A stretch of 64,000 bases of DNA, taken from assembly GCA_025642065.1 (NCBI GenBank), contig JAODUP010000443.1, forward strand, positions 393,501-457,500. The letters are read 5' to 3'. This document shows positions 12,501 to 24,599 of this stretch, one piece after another; position 1 is the first letter of the stretch, and each line of letters begins with the position of its first letter. The translations under genes were made by a program, and so were the position numbers. Origin of the DNA: Paralvinella palmiformis (taxonomy: Eukaryota > Annelida > Polychaeta > Terebellida > Alvinellidae). Below the pieces are notes generated by a model, which made no database searches, had not been told where the DNA came from, and was given only the letters and a program-made list of their open reading frames with translations.

Positions 12501-13127
12501 ACATACTAAAGGCTGGATATCAAATAACAATCACAGTATTAGTTCAATAATTTAAGCCAACATGCAGGTATCTATCAATGTGATATAACACTATGATCAT
12601 GAGAAAGTGTAACACTGTTTCAAATTAAATTCAGACTTGTTTCTTACTGAGGTAACCTTAAAAAACAGGGGTTTAGGGTTTTTTTTTCAACATTGGATAG
12701 AGGATTATTCTGAGACTAGTAAATTATCTTCCGTATATACAAGTAGTAATTAACCACATGCCAGATATAGTTAAGTAGTTAACGGTGTTAATAACGTCTG
12801 TGTAAAAAACCTCCCAACCCTGACATATTGCATGTTGCATATCATTATTTATATTTATGTATAATACCGAAGAAAACAGTATACATTAATATAAATATAC
12901 AAATTGTACAAAAAGCAGCAATAATTATTATGTTGCTAACATCTTATCTAAAGATAGGCCTATATTTGCAACATCCATAAAGGGAACATAATATTGACAG
13001 AGAATACACAAACTCAAAAATATAACAATATACATCTAGATGCAAGATGAAAATTTTGAATGTTGGCTAAATGTCCCCCCTGCAAATATTGGCTAAATGT
13101 CCGTTGGCTAAATGTCCGGATACCGGA

Positions 13128-13280
13128 CTAGTGGATACGAGCGTGGGGCTTCCGTACCCATAGTCCATGCTGCTCGGGAGGCCGGAGGTTCCCGGCCGCG
13201 ACATTATAGTAGGAGGAGGTTTTAGTCCAACCAGGCCACTGGTAAGGTTTTTTTCTCCTCCGAAAGTGACTTTTATAGTA
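13128..13280 (+). repeat. tRNA-like SINE fragment, family C
   Basis: GGATACGAGCGTGGGGCTTC and GGCCGGAGGTTCCCGGCCGC precede the core CCAACCAGGCCACTGGTAAG and GTTTTTTTCTCC. The same core (ACTGGYAAGGTTTTCTC) occurs at 21336-21490 and 49866-50110, and more loosely at 44950-45075. Confidence 0.5.
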
Positions 13281-13427
13281 AACTGAGGTGCCACCATGTT
13301 AAACAACTCCTAGTTCGCCAATCGTCACAACAACAGAGGTCAACACCAAGTGGCTGTGCCCAATAGGCGACAGCCAGGTGCTCTCCCCCAAACTTTTACA
13401 AGTACTGCTACAAGCTGTGTAGTGAGC

Positions 13428-13765
13428 TCCGGTGGCCTAGCGGTTAAGCACCCGGCACTTGGTGCCAACGGTCACATGTTCAAACCCCGTAAGAGGTCGA
13501 AACTTTTCCAGAGGTTAATTTCTCGGCTCACAACATCGTGGGTGGGTGACCACGTTAAATGGCGCTGACGTCTCCACTGAATTATTTAAAATAAAGGGGG
13601 ACGTAAAACACTCTGGCAGTGACCACCCTCAGGGTATTTCGGCTCCATCTTTCTATACTGCTCCCCTGTGAGTGGTGGGGGAGGAGTATTTCCATCCACT
13701 CCAACATAGAGGCTGTGTCGAATAAGCGACAGCCTGGGGATTCTCACCGAACAACAAAGCGAGCT
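13428..13765 (+). repeat. tRNA-derived SINE, family B
   Basis: The head contains an excellent pol III A box (GTGGCCTAGCGGTTAAG) and a B-box region (AACGGTCACATGTTCAAACC, one or two changes from GGTTCGAACC in the 21616 copy). The body is about 280 bp and includes AATAAAGGGGGACGTAAAAC and CAGCCTGGGGATTCTCACCG. Full length is about 340 bp. Confidence 0.85.
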
Positions 13766-14834
13766 GTGTCCAATGACACCGCTCGAGATGCGATGCAGTC
13801 TTTCTATTCCTGAGTCAGGAGTACTAATAACGCTTTAAGAGCGTAGTGTGCCTGCTACGGTCGTTTAAATGCTGGATAACCAGGCCAGACACATATACAG
13901 CTCTAGATCAACTTTTCTTGAATGCAGGGACCGGAAAATATAGTCTCAACGCATAAAAAACGGAACTATATCAACCGTAGCATAATATGCCTTGTGATAT
14001 TTGCTGAAGGGTCAAATACCTGATAAACATACAAATCCAATAAATACTATGACCTACTCGTCACTATTACATCGGCGCCTTAGCAGACCGTTATGGCGGA
14101 ATTGCCGTTCTATATATTAACATTTTAAAATCAGACCTAATGTCTGCTATACAAACTATAATTATAATATAGGGTTTTATTAATGACAAGGAGACTAAAG
14201 TTAGCCTTGAATGTCATAGTACAGACTGGACATAACTGGACCTAGGAAAGATAATTCTATTCCCACAAACAACTAAGGTGAATTATATATACAACAAAAC
14301 TTGTTATATAAAACATACCAACCACACGAGATGTGTCCAATGCCACCGCTCGAGATGCGATGCAGTGTTTCTATTCCTGAGTCAGGAGTACATGCTTTAA
14401 GAGCGTACTGTGTCTGCTACAGTCATTTAAATGCTGGATAACCAGGCCAAACACTTAAACGGCGTGCCTCCAAAGACGCAAATAGTGCACGGAATATACA
14501 GCTCTAGATCAACTTTTCTTAGAACCGCGTGGACCTGGAAACATAGTCTCCACACACAGAAAAGGGAACATCTCAACCGCAGCATAATTTGCCTTGTGAT
14601 ATTTGCTGGAGGGTCAAATACCTCATAAGCATACAAATCCAATAAATTCTATGACATACTCGTCACTAACCCTTTATATCAATTATTTTAAATTTGGTAA
14701 AAAGAAAACACGAAACCAGAGATGCAACTTTTCGTGCCCCGATTAATGTATAATGAATCCCCTTCCACAGACTGACGATATAATTAAAAAATAGACTAAT
14801 CATCTACGGTCCTGATGACTGAGAGATACTTATC

Positions 14835-15560
14835 TAGGGGTTATGTTTGACCAATGTATTAATATGCATGAATATGTCGCATCAGTATGTCGAGCTGCCT
14901 ACTACCATCTTAAGAACATCCACTGTTTAAAAGCATTATTGACACAAGAAGCACTTGTAACTGTAGTTCATGCCTTTGTTACATCTCGTATAGACTTTTG
15001 TAACTCCCTATTATACGGCATATCTGATTATAACATTAATCGCCTTCAGCGAATTCAGAATAGTGCAGCTCGCATAGTGACAAATACTCGAAAAATATTA
15101 TCATATCACTCCAAAATTACATTGGCTACCTGTTAGACAGAGTATCCATTTCAAGATGTTGCTAATAACTTATAAATCTATTAATGATATGGCGCCAGAA
15201 TACCTGTGTGAACTGGTTTCCATTAGAAAGTCATCCCGAAAACTCAGGTCATCCAGTCAGATACTATTGCAGGTGCCAGTGTCTCGGCTCAAGTCATATG
15301 GTGATTGTGCGTTTAGTGTAGCAGCCCCCACTTTGTGGAATAGGTTGACGGCAAATATTAGAAATGCGTCGTCTCTTGAAAATTTAAAATCTCTTCTAAA
15401 AGCACACCTGTTCAAGGTCGCTTTCACAGATAAATAATTATTATCTTTTAAATCATTACAGGGTTTTTACAGACATATAATTTTGGGTATTATTATATTA
15501 CATATTATTTGTAGAGCGCCTTTGAATGGCTCCTGGTAGTAAGGGCGCTTATTAAATATA
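14835..15560 (+). pseudogene. CR1/L2-type LINE, 3' end of ORF2
   Basis: Two overlapping frames (14843-15136 and 15156-15437) make one RT C-terminus after correcting a frameshift near 15120. They show VMFDQCINMHEYVASVCRAA, YYHLKNIHCLK, HAFVTSRIDFCNSLLYGI, LQRIQNSAARIVT, LLITYKSINDMAPEYLCELV and YGDCAFSVAAPTLWNRL, the classic CR1/L2 thumb and tail blocks. The 3' UTR (CTTTGAATGGCTCCTGGTAG, then AAATATACATTATTATTATT) is typical of these elements. It is 5' truncated. Confidence 0.85.
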
Positions 15561-15748
15561 CATTATTATTATTATCTAAATCTGGGTAAAGCAGTTGTAA
15601 AAACTATATAACAGCCAGAAACATAACAAAATGTGTAGCATAAACCGTTCGGACATATTTTTGTTTTATTTTTTTTATTAATTTTGATCGATTGTCTACC
15701 AGTGCTGGAGGCAAGTCAAAGATCTGACATTGAATTAAGCCGCTCCAA

Positions 15749-16228
15749 ATGGTACTAAAATTATTTCATTTCAATTCGAATTGTTTATTTCAATACGGCC
15801 AAATCGTTCACATTCAAAACAGCGCTGTGGTGAAAATGATGAGTAGATCTAATCAATGTCTTATATATACAAGGGGGGGGGGGCGTCGGAATAGGAAAGC
15901 CCTGGAATGTGATGGTTGCCATAGGTGGGGTCACAACGGATGTGCTATAAAAGCCCCGTCAAAAGATAATATGAATGTATTGTCTAGAGGTGTTAAAATA
16001 TTTAATATAGAGTTACATAACTTCCATGTTTTCTCGTATTTCAACATTGTTTTATGTGGTAAATATAATAGTAGTGCCGATTTGGTCTTGTCCCGATTCG
16101 ATCTTGTTCCGATTCGGTCATGTTCCGAAATGACCGCACGCCGTTTTAATGACACCAAGCAGATATGGAATGTTGAAAAGGGGGATGCTTGGAGCATTGA
16201 TTATATAATGCACACACACACCCCTTGA
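15749..16228 (+). pseudogene. Open frame with a PHD-like Cys/His fragment
   Basis: The 159-codon frame contains RNRKALECDGCHRWGHNGCA near 15890-15945, the CxxC...WxHxxC half of a PHD-type finger such as those found in some mobile-element proteins. The rest resembles nothing recognised, and the frame passes through a poly-G run. The stretch at 16165-16215 (GGAATGTTGAAAAGGGGGAT) recurs at 41988-42030, so this is repeat DNA, not a host gene. Confidence 0.35.
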
Positions 16229-16239
16229 AATGTATAGCT

Positions 16240-19200
16240 TCATCGAAAGGTTATCTTAAGAAAGAAATAAAACAAATAATTTTGACAAAACCTTCCCGTT
16301 ATTTACTATCATATCATCAGCACCAACTAATTGGTCTCACTCTCTTCACTTCGGAATATCTTGTTCTATCATGTTTATCTAAGGCTAACCAAAGTTCTAA
16401 AACCCCCCCCCCCCCAACAAAGTATTTTCTAAGAAGAGGCTTTGCCCCCCCCCCCCTATAAGTCTGAGTATCACTGCGATTATATGATATTGTCAATTGA
16501 CAATGAATATCCTTGTATAACAAAAGATCAGCCTCTTCATGAAGTGGTATTGCAACACTGGTTATCCCAGAGACTGGCGCACATAATTATGTACCAACAA
16601 AATGGTAAATATGACGGGCGATGTTGTGGGCTACCAGGAAAAGTTACTAGATGGATCAGGGAAAAGAATGAATAGCTTTAAATGATGAGCAATCCTAATT
16701 TACTTGCAAAAGATGCGTAAAATACAATCTAACCCGTTACCGAAGCCTGATTAGAGGATAAGCTTCCATGAGCCATTTTGTCGTGTGGTACGTTCTCTGC
16801 ATAGACAATGCATAAACAAATTTGTAGTATATGATTCACAGAGCTACTCCTCAATGAAAGTAAGACAAATGTGTCTGAATCAATTAGGAGGTAGAAAGTT
16901 AGATAAAATATAATACAAGGTTTTGCCTTCAATGATTTGGTTTACTTCTGTACTACAATATAGAAGAATTGGCGTCGGAGTTGTTATCATATATATTGTA
17001 TTCAGCACGGAAATCAACTGAACATCATATATGACTTTGTCATGTACTGTTTGAAATTTGACACTTTCAGGAACGTCTACAGCTGCAGTGATAACGGACT
17101 ACAAAATTATGACCTCAAAATCACTTTTATTTGTCACACCTCAATAACCCAGTGCCAAAGGTATCCATGGGCACTGCATTGGTGCTCGGTATCGGAATTC
17201 ATCACCAACTCGGAAGCAGTCAATTCAGAAGTACTGCATTACATTGTGCATGTGTAATACAAACGATTGGAAGGCGCAAGACTCATAACTTTGCAGGAAA
17301 TGAGGAAGTTCATACTTAACTATTAACATTTAGTCAAAGGTGCCAATATCTACAAGTATCAATGGCAGTCAATCTGAAATGATTATAGGTTGGATTCAAA
17401 AGAGTGTAAACTGAATTTACACATATTGACACAGGATCTGTAAATAACGTTACAATATTTATCGAGCCCGAGATTTTTAATAAGTTGCCCAATCGTAGAT
17501 TGTAGTCTTAAACCAAGATGATTCAGTCAGGGCTATATTCATTTGAGGGGTTAGTATTACCGGTACCAAAGGGCCCGCATGACCCTCATTTCTGCAACTC
17601 TGGAGATTTGCCACATCTACTGCTATAGAGAATGATAAAGGTTGAATAGAAGTACAGAATCAGATTATTATGAAGCACTGAATTCCTTAAACTGTTAGGA
17701 ATGAACGTAGTTTGGTGTTGATTAACATGCCAGTCATTTGTTAATAGTTAATCAGGGTTGGTCTACTTTACAGCAAAACTTGTCATATCCATCATGGATC
17801 CCTGTAATATTAATACGATGTCAGTATACTACTCCAAGTGGTGAGTTTGTCGGTGAAAATCAAACTCTAGCGCTCATGATAGCCCAGCTAAATCAATTTT
17901 TCTCACCGGATATGAGTTCATACATCAGTGGTGGGAATAGTACCTTTTTCTTAAATTGAAATTTCGAATCCAGAACTTATAGGGTTAAATAAAAAGTGAA
18001 ATGGAAACTTGGAGCCGATCCCATTCAAAAGGGAAACAAGTCTTTTTAAAAGAAAGTGACACTTCCTCATATATGTCCTGTTTTATATTAATATGACACA
18101 GAAACTTTAAGAGATGAGTAATCAGATAATTGCTAAAAAATATTCATTTAATGACTGAACTACCGTCATGATAGCCCACATCTGCTAATGAGTAACTTGT
18201 TTAATTAATAAACAATTAAAGATCCCCCCCGCCAAGTATTAACATGCTGCTATCCGTACATTAGGCACAATTAATGCTATATATAGGGTAGACCAATATA
18301 ATGATATCAGATCAGAGGTGTCTAATTATTAATTAGCTAATAAATGCTATATTCTGACAACCACAATTTTTCCACATTTGGGGTCTAGTTAATTATATCG
18401 AATACACATTCATAGTTACTCTAGAGAGGGGGGGCTCGCTGTACAGCATAGTAAATACCCGGAAGATCGACATCAACATTCAAACATACCATTCATAAAA
18501 TTTCATTAAAAAGGTTTTAGTTCCTTGACTATGACGCAGAATAAGGAAGTTATAGACATGGAAGCAAATATGTTTAGTTCCTATTGGTTGATTTGGCTTT
18601 CCCCTTGATTGGGAATTTATTTTCAATTATATATTCCCAAAAATCTCTGGTATATAACGACACGGATGACGCCGATGTCTGTCGTCTTTATACTACAATC
18701 ATGGTAACTAATCTCCCTGATGCATGCCGAGTTATTTCATATAACAAACGGGATTAATGTGGAAATATAGTTTGTTAATATTAAAGGGCATATTGAATGG
18801 TTTATCCGAGGACTGCAGAACTGATTTTATTTAATAAGGTTAATCTTTCTAAGTAACAAGCGTCAAATCAACGTCCGTAAACACAGAAGAATGGAACGAA
18901 GTGGGTGACGCTTCTGAGGTGATACGTCATTATTATGCGCTGAACTGGATTAGGTATTCCAAGTGGCTATACCTCCGGACTGGTAAGGGCCTTCTTTGAA
19001 CTACTGCCCAAGTACACAGCCGGTTTGCCTGCGCGGTAAGTGTATGCATGAATACACATTCCGAGTTAGTAAATAATGCCCAGAGTCGGGCATATTTCAA
19101 AGCGTTATAATTAAGTGTATTTGGAACATAGTCGTCTGTTCATTCTGTTTTCAAATATTTATACGTTCGTATGGCTGGCAAAACTACGACTAATGTGCAA

Positions 19201-19455
19201 TGTAGAACAGCTAATTAAAGTGTATGCCTTCAGCGGGTATAATAGTACGGCCAATTATGATCTAGCATATTAGTTGTGTCTAAATTTTAGCACAAATTGC
19301 TATAACAAGGATCTTCTCGAGATATATTTTACGTACGATTGCACTAAAACGGAAATTGACCGCGGCCATATGGCCCACTTCTTCGTCTTAATTTCCCTCT
19401 TGTGTGACATCAGCAAGTTGATTTCGGCAGCTGCGCAATTTTTGTTGTTGTTGTT
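16240..19455. other. Spacer without recognisable gene
   Basis: AT-rich with poly-C runs (16403-16416, 16446-16456). All open frames are short and lack domains or supporting splice sites. Confidence 0.4.
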
Positions 19456-19456
19456 G

Positions 19457-19812
19457 TTCGGGGGAGAATCCCCAGGCTGTCGCTTATTCGGCACAGCCTC
19501 TATGTTTGAGTGGTTGAGAAACTGCTCCCCCCACCACTCACAGGGGAGCAGTACGGAAAGATGGAGCCGAAATACCCTGAGGGTGGTCACTGCCAGAGTG
19601 TTTTACGTCCTCAGGGGGTTTTTAACGTCCCCCTTTATTTTAAATAATTCAGTGGAGACGGCAGCGCCATTTAACGTGGTCAGCCACCCACGATGTAGTG
19701 AGCCGAGAAATTAATCCCTGGAAAAGTTTCGACCTCTTGCGGGGTTCGAACCTGCGACCATTGGCACCAAGGACCGGGTGCTTAACCACTAGGCCACCGG
19801 AGCTCACTAGCT
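19457..19812 (-). repeat. tRNA-derived SINE, family B, full length
   Basis: Reverse copy ending with a complete head: B box as GGGGTTCGAACCTGCGACC and A box as CTTAACCACTAGGCCACC on the plus strand. It sits about 170 bp left of composite copy 2, mirroring the SINE at 11042-11360. Confidence 0.85.
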
Positions 19813-20479
19813 GCGCAATGGCCATCTCTCTGGGAGCAGTCAAGAGGGCGTGATGAATTGTGGGTAAATGTCCTTAGCAACCATACCCTAAACAATATAA
19901 TATTGGGAAATGTAAAGTTTGGAGTTGTAAAAATAATAAACGGAAAAATAAAGGAAAACGCTACTTTAGAGTGCCAGATCTATTTGCACTAGGTGACCCA
20001 TTTATTTGATAGTGTCTTTCACATACATGCATTTTTATTAACACACTATTCAATATTTGGAGTACAGACAGTTGATCACCCGGACAGTTGCTCACCATAC
20101 ACTTGCTCACCAAGCAAATGAAAAGTGGACACTTGCTCACCAGTGAATTTTTAATGTGAGAAAAAAGGTTTATAATTATATTAATCAAATAAAATAAAAT
20201 AATCTCTGAACTTTAATTCCCTAATAATTGGTAATATTCATCCCAATAATTATATAGGTAATATGATACTAAGAAATATATTTCTGAATTAAAAATCCTT
20301 TTTTTTTCCTGGTGAGCAACTGTCCTACACCCTAATATTTGGCATATGAATGTCTACATGAATAGTAGGAATATAACAAAATAATTACATTTATTGTTCT
20401 TCTGCACACAAATTGAATATTGTCTATCTGAACAGTTAAATAGTCTAATTCGGCACTGCCTTTGAGAATCCTATAGCAG

Positions 20480-20710
20480 AATACCATCTTAAAAGTTTTA
20501 CTGTTGGATAGAAGATTGTGCACTTTAGTTTGAATATTTACAAAGTTTGAAAATATTCGCTCACTTGATGCTGATGAAACTGAATCCATTGAACATTTTG
20601 TGTAATTAGCTTGCTGATGATCACACTTTTTGCACTTTGCACATTTTTTATTTCCAACGGCAACATGTAAAAAATATTCCCAAGTGGAATTCTCTGGCCT
20701 TCCACCTTTA
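20480..20710 (-). pseudogene. hAT-like transposase C-terminal remnant, second copy
   Basis: Reads SVSSASSERIFSNFVNIQTK then VHNLLSNSKTFKMVFCYR, slightly closer to the hAT consensus (SSASSER) than the copy at 12270-12500. It is frameshifted and truncated like its partner. Confidence 0.42.
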
Positions 20711-21335
20711 TACAGTACTAAAGGCTGGCTATCAAATAATAATCACAGTCTTAGTTCAATAATTTAAGCCAACATGCAGGTATGTATCAATGTGATATGA
20801 CACTATGATCATGAGGAAATGTAACACTGCTTCAAATTAAATTCAGACTGGCTTTCTATACTGAGGCAAAATGAAGTCACATTTTAAAACTGTGATATAT
20901 CACCTGGGTTATGCAGTCACTTCTTAACAACATTACAATATATGTATGTGTCAACATTGAATAGAGGGTTATTCTGAGACTAGTAGATTATCTGCCGTAT
21001 ATACAAGTAGTAATAACACACATGCCAAATATAGTTAACAGTGTTAATAACGTCTGTGTAAAAAACCTCCCAACCCTGACATATTGTATGTTACATACCA
21101 TTATTTATATTTGTGTATAATAACGGAGAAAACAGTATATCTAAAGATAGGCCTATATTTGCAACATCCATAAAGAAAACATAATATTGACAGAGCATAC
21201 ACAAACTCAAAAATATAACAATATACATGTAGATGCAAGATGAAAATTTTGAATGTTGGCTAAATGTCCCCCCTGCAAATATTCGCTAAATGTCCGTTGG
21301 CTAAGTGTCCGTTGGCTAAATGTCCGGATACCGGA

Positions 21336-21490
21336 CTAGTGGATAAGAGCGTGGGGCTTCCGTAGCCATAGTCCATGCTGTTCGGGAGGCCGGAGGTTCC
21401 CGGCCGCGACATTATAGTAGGAGGAGGTTTTAGCCCAACCAGGCAACTGGTAAGGTTTTTTCTCCTCTGAAAGTGACTTTTATAGTAAAC
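21336..21490 (+). repeat. tRNA-like SINE fragment, family C
   Basis: Copy of 13128-13280, with the same GGCCGGAGGTTCCCGGCCGC and CAACTGGTAAGG core. Confidence 0.5.
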
Positions 21491-21615
21491 TGAGGTGCCA
21501 CCAAGTTAAACAACTCCTAGTTCGCCAATCGTCACAACAAGTGGCTGTGCCCAATAGGCGACAGCCAGGGTCTATCCCCCAAACTTTTACAAGTACTGCT
21601 ACAAGCTGTGTAGTG

Positions 21616-21966
21616 AGCTCCGGTGGCCTAGCGGTTAAGCACCCGGCACTTGGTGCCAACGGTCACAGGTTCGAACCCCGTAAGAGGTCGAAACTTTTCC
21701 AGAGGTTAATTTCTCGGCTCAAAACATCGTGGGTGCGGACCACGTTAAATGGCACTGCTGTCTCCACTGAATTATTTAAAATAAAGGGGGACGTTAAAAA
21801 ACCCTGAGGACGTAAAACACTCTGGCAGTGACCACCCTCAGGGTATTTCGCCTCCATCTTTCCGTAATGCTCCCCCGTGAGTGGTGGAGGAGGAGTTTCT
21901 CAACCACTCGAACATAGAGGCTGTGCTGATTAAGCGACAGCCTGGAGACACTCCCCGAACAACACG
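21616..21966 (+). repeat. tRNA-derived SINE, family B, full length
   Basis: The best preserved head: A box GTGGCCTAGCGGTTAAGC and B box GGTTCGAACCCCG. It ends at CAGCCTGGAGACACTCCCCG. Confidence 0.9.
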
Positions 21967-22149
21967 CTTGATTGTGTAGACTCCCTTCAACTGACACGTT
22001 TTATTAATTAATTGTTTCACAGCAACTGGCGAGCGAGGTTTGCAATGTGAAAAAACTGATTTTTATATTATGCTAATCATCTGGTGGTACCGGTAGGTAA
22101 CAACCTCTGACTATCAAGTATTATATTATATACAGACTGGCAGACATGG

Positions 22150-22681
22150 GGTCAATTCAATTCCGGAATTGGAATTGATGGTCAATTCCAATTCCCGAAT
22201 TGGAATTGATTATTTAAAAAAAATGAATTGGAATTGAGAAATTTTGAATTGGAATTGAGAAATTTTGAATTTGAAGTTTCCTACAAAAAATTTAATCCAA
22301 AAATTAATATACCATTTTTACAATGTTAACACTTACATGTGGTGTTACCAACATACTGGAACCATAATGATGCAGAGCTTTGGTTTAGTACCCAACAGGA
22401 TTGTGAAAGTAAATACAGGGTCTGACCCCTGCTGGTCGGAACTAAGCAAATACATTCGTTTCAAGGCCCCTACTGGGCAGTGGAATATAAACACACCTTT
22501 GATGATTAGAAAATATACTCTTACATGGAGATTCACCCAAGACTATTATGATCCACCACGTGATATAATACCTCTTTAGCTAAAAGCGCTTTGTGGTTAG
22601 GCTTGCGCTAATTTTACCATATTAACACTTACATGTGCTGTTACCAATATACTGGAACCAAATTGATCCAGAACTTTGGTT

Positions 22682-22717
<36 letters not shown>

Positions 22718-22940
22718 AATATGCACACTGGTTGGTCTCGATACCTTGGGCTCCACCAACGCGGTGACACCACCACATAGCATGCATGTAATCTATATAG
22801 AGATATTGCTATCTAGGAATTTACCCCCGTTCAATGTTTAGAACAGGCCAAAATTAAATTAAATCCACAAATTAATTTACCATTTCATTTTTTAATTCAG
22901 AAATATTTCTTCCATGAGAATCCTACTTGGAATATAAGGC
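22150..22940 (+). repeat. AATTCC-rich dispersed element, copy 1
   Basis: Starts GGGGTCAATTCAATTCCGGA and contains many AATTGGAATTGA units. It then runs into GAAGTTTCCTAC...TTTAATCCA and, near 22857-22937, CACAAATTAATTTACCATTT. The same blocks appear in reverse orientation at 27260-27605 and 54045-54275. Within it, 22320-22385 is partly duplicated at 22617-22682 (AACACTTACATGTG...ACTGGAACC). No coding capacity was recognised. Confidence 0.6.
22686..22715. repeat. (TA)n microsatellite
   Basis: Alternating TA run. Confidence 0.95.
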
Positions 22941-23477
22941 GTTTGACACGGAAGCAAGATTTTAAAAACATGTTCCGAGTCATATAACGCAGACACATTG
23001 TGTACATAAATTTTATACACTCTGGTGGTTAAATATTATAAATAGACTAATTTGAATAACTAGGTTTTGAGAACCTTGCGAAATATTTCTTTTCGTGTCG
23101 TTGGGAAATATATCACTGACAAGAGTACTCACAGATGTAAAATATGACATGAACATGGGCTAAATCAGTGGATGCCTTGGGCATAACTGATCTCAAACCA
23201 ATTAAGTGAAAGCAGGTGCGGATCGTGAGGGGTCTCCCTGTGTGGGTTACAGGTATTTTGCCCCTTCGGTCTTTAATCCCTTCATGATGAGATACAAGTG
23301 GACTTTGGTATATTGGTAAGTGATTGTTTCTCTGGTATGAAGGTATCGTATGATTCTGGTTTCATACTGGTGAATTTTATATTATATGTGTTTGTCCGAT
23401 CCGTCTCTGAATCAAAGTAATATAATATTGTATATATATCATTATTGTGTATGCGTCTATATACCGTCGTTGGTGAT

Positions 23478-23526
23478 ATATATATATATATATATATATA
23501 GTGTGTGTGTGTGTGTGTGTGCGTTT
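23478..23526. repeat. (TA)n(GT)n compound microsatellite
   Basis: A TA run followed by a GT run, abutting the MITE-like element at 23532. Confidence 0.9.
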
Positions 23527-23531
23527 GTGTG

Positions 23532-23660
23532 TGTTACAGTTAATCTATAAAATCAGGTAATATGTACATTACCTGAAATATTCAAGTAATACGTCTATTG
23601 CTAGCTGAGATTTAAAACTTCAGGTAATATACATATTACCTGATTATACAGATTAATTGT

Positions 23661-23664
<4 letters not shown>
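23532..23664. mobile_element. 133-bp palindromic MITE, copy 1
   Basis: Terminal inverted repeats TGTTACAGTTAATCTATA and GATTAATTGTAACA. Inside each end is a second palindrome (TCAGGTAATATGTACATTACC; CAGGTAATATACATATTACC). The core shares ACGTCTATTGCTA with two further copies at 38701-38842 and 63788-63920. It is non-coding and flanked on both sides by microsatellites. Confidence 0.75.

Positions 23665-23696
<32 letters not shown>
23665..23696. repeat. (TA)n microsatellite
   Basis: Directly adjoins the right end of the MITE, and is followed by a GA run (23697-23719). Confidence 0.9.
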
Positions 23697-23700
<4 letters not shown>

Positions 23701-23821
23701 ACAGAGAGAGAGAGAGAGATACTTGTTATTTTATCATCACAGTACCTTAGTATTTAAGAGCACTGAATACAATATTACCACTTCAATTCAGTCTCTCTTT
23801 TCTCTCTCACCTGATTAGTCG

Positions 23822-23930
23822 AATCTCAGGGCGGGCATGTCTGAAGGTTAGCTTTGGAGGTCGATTGGCCCATTTAGCCTACCTTGTGAAAAACAAGTGG
23901 CCGTAAAACTCCAAACATCTATCCATATCT
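23822..23930 (+). repeat. tRNA-derived SINE, family A, tail half
   Basis: Plus-oriented partial copy: GGAGGTCGATTGGCCCATTT, AGCCTACCTTGTG and GGCCGTAAAACTCC. The tRNA head is missing. Confidence 0.6.
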
Positions 23931-24299
23931 CTCTTTCTCTCTCAGTCCAAACAAAATAGATATGCTTTGTATGTCAAGAAGACACTCGTGTACACCCCCC
24001 CCCAACAACAACCCCATGACGAGATAAAAAAATCCATGTAATGCGTTCTCCAAAATCCACCTCTGAATAAAGACATGTCTGGCACCATGCCAAAGTGTGC
24101 TTTTAAGTATCGATTTTCCCCCAATAATACACTGATCTGCAAATAGAATCATGAATAAACTATATGAAATAAACAACATCAAATCGGCCTACGTGATTCC
24201 GTACTTATATTTACGTATATTAAGTTTGGTTGACTCATATTATTTTCCTGGTGTTTTATCAAAGCAGTTAGGTTGGAAGACGTATGTGTCGTATAGAAA

Positions 24300-24432
24300 A
24301 TTACAACTCGTCGTGGGCATCTCTGATGAGTGTTTCATCTTTGACTTCACCTCATTCACTTTGGGGGTCGCTCGGCCCATTTAGCCTATCACGCGCACAA
24401 AAGAGCCGTAAAACATCAATCATCATCATAAG
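24300..24432 (+). repeat. tRNA-derived SINE, family A, tail half
   Basis: Plus-oriented: GATGAGTGTTTCATCTTTGA, GGTCGCTCGGCCCATTTAGC and GCCGTAAAACATCAATCATC, ending in ATCATCAT. The head is missing. Confidence 0.65.
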
Positions 24433-24554
24433 GTATAAAACACGTAATTATTTGACTCGTTTCGTCTTTAACTCAGATATAGGATAGCCAAATTAGAACA
24501 TGACCAATTATATTCGCTTATTATTTAGTGACGCAAAGCCAGTTTTTTTAACGC

Positions 24555-24596
24555 CCCCCCCCGCTAGGCCACCGGAGCTCACTGCACGGACATAGA
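24555..24596 (-). repeat. SINE family B head fragment
   Basis: GCTAGGCCACCGGAGCTCAC is the reverse complement of the family B head. Only the A-box end is left, next to a poly-C run. Confidence 0.6.
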
Positions 24597-24599
24597 CAT

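Larger units (their letters stand above)
11704..13427. repeat. Composite repeat, copy 1 of 2
   Basis: The sequence from CCAGATCTATTTGCACTAGG onward recurs at about 19975-21615 with scattered substitutions and indels. Shared internal parts are the inverted-repeat element (11798-12104), a minus-strand hAT-like coding scar (12270-12500), a conserved non-coding block, and the GGCTAAATGTCC motif cluster (13062-13125). Both copies sit between a minus-oriented and a plus-oriented family B SINE. Confidence 0.8.
19975..21615. repeat. Composite repeat, copy 2 of 2
   Basis: Collinear with 11704-13427. The inverted-repeat element here (20071-20324) has lost most of its right arm and gained an extra CACTTGCTCACC unit. 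The hAT-like scar lies at 20480-20710. The GGCTAAATGTCCG cluster at 21255-21325 has one more unit than copy 1. Confidence 0.8.

Noticed and set aside
13429..13500. Functional tRNA gene suggested by strong A and B boxes
   Set aside because: No tRNA cloverleaf could be drawn by eye and the same head occurs in multiple 340-bp copies, so it is a SINE.
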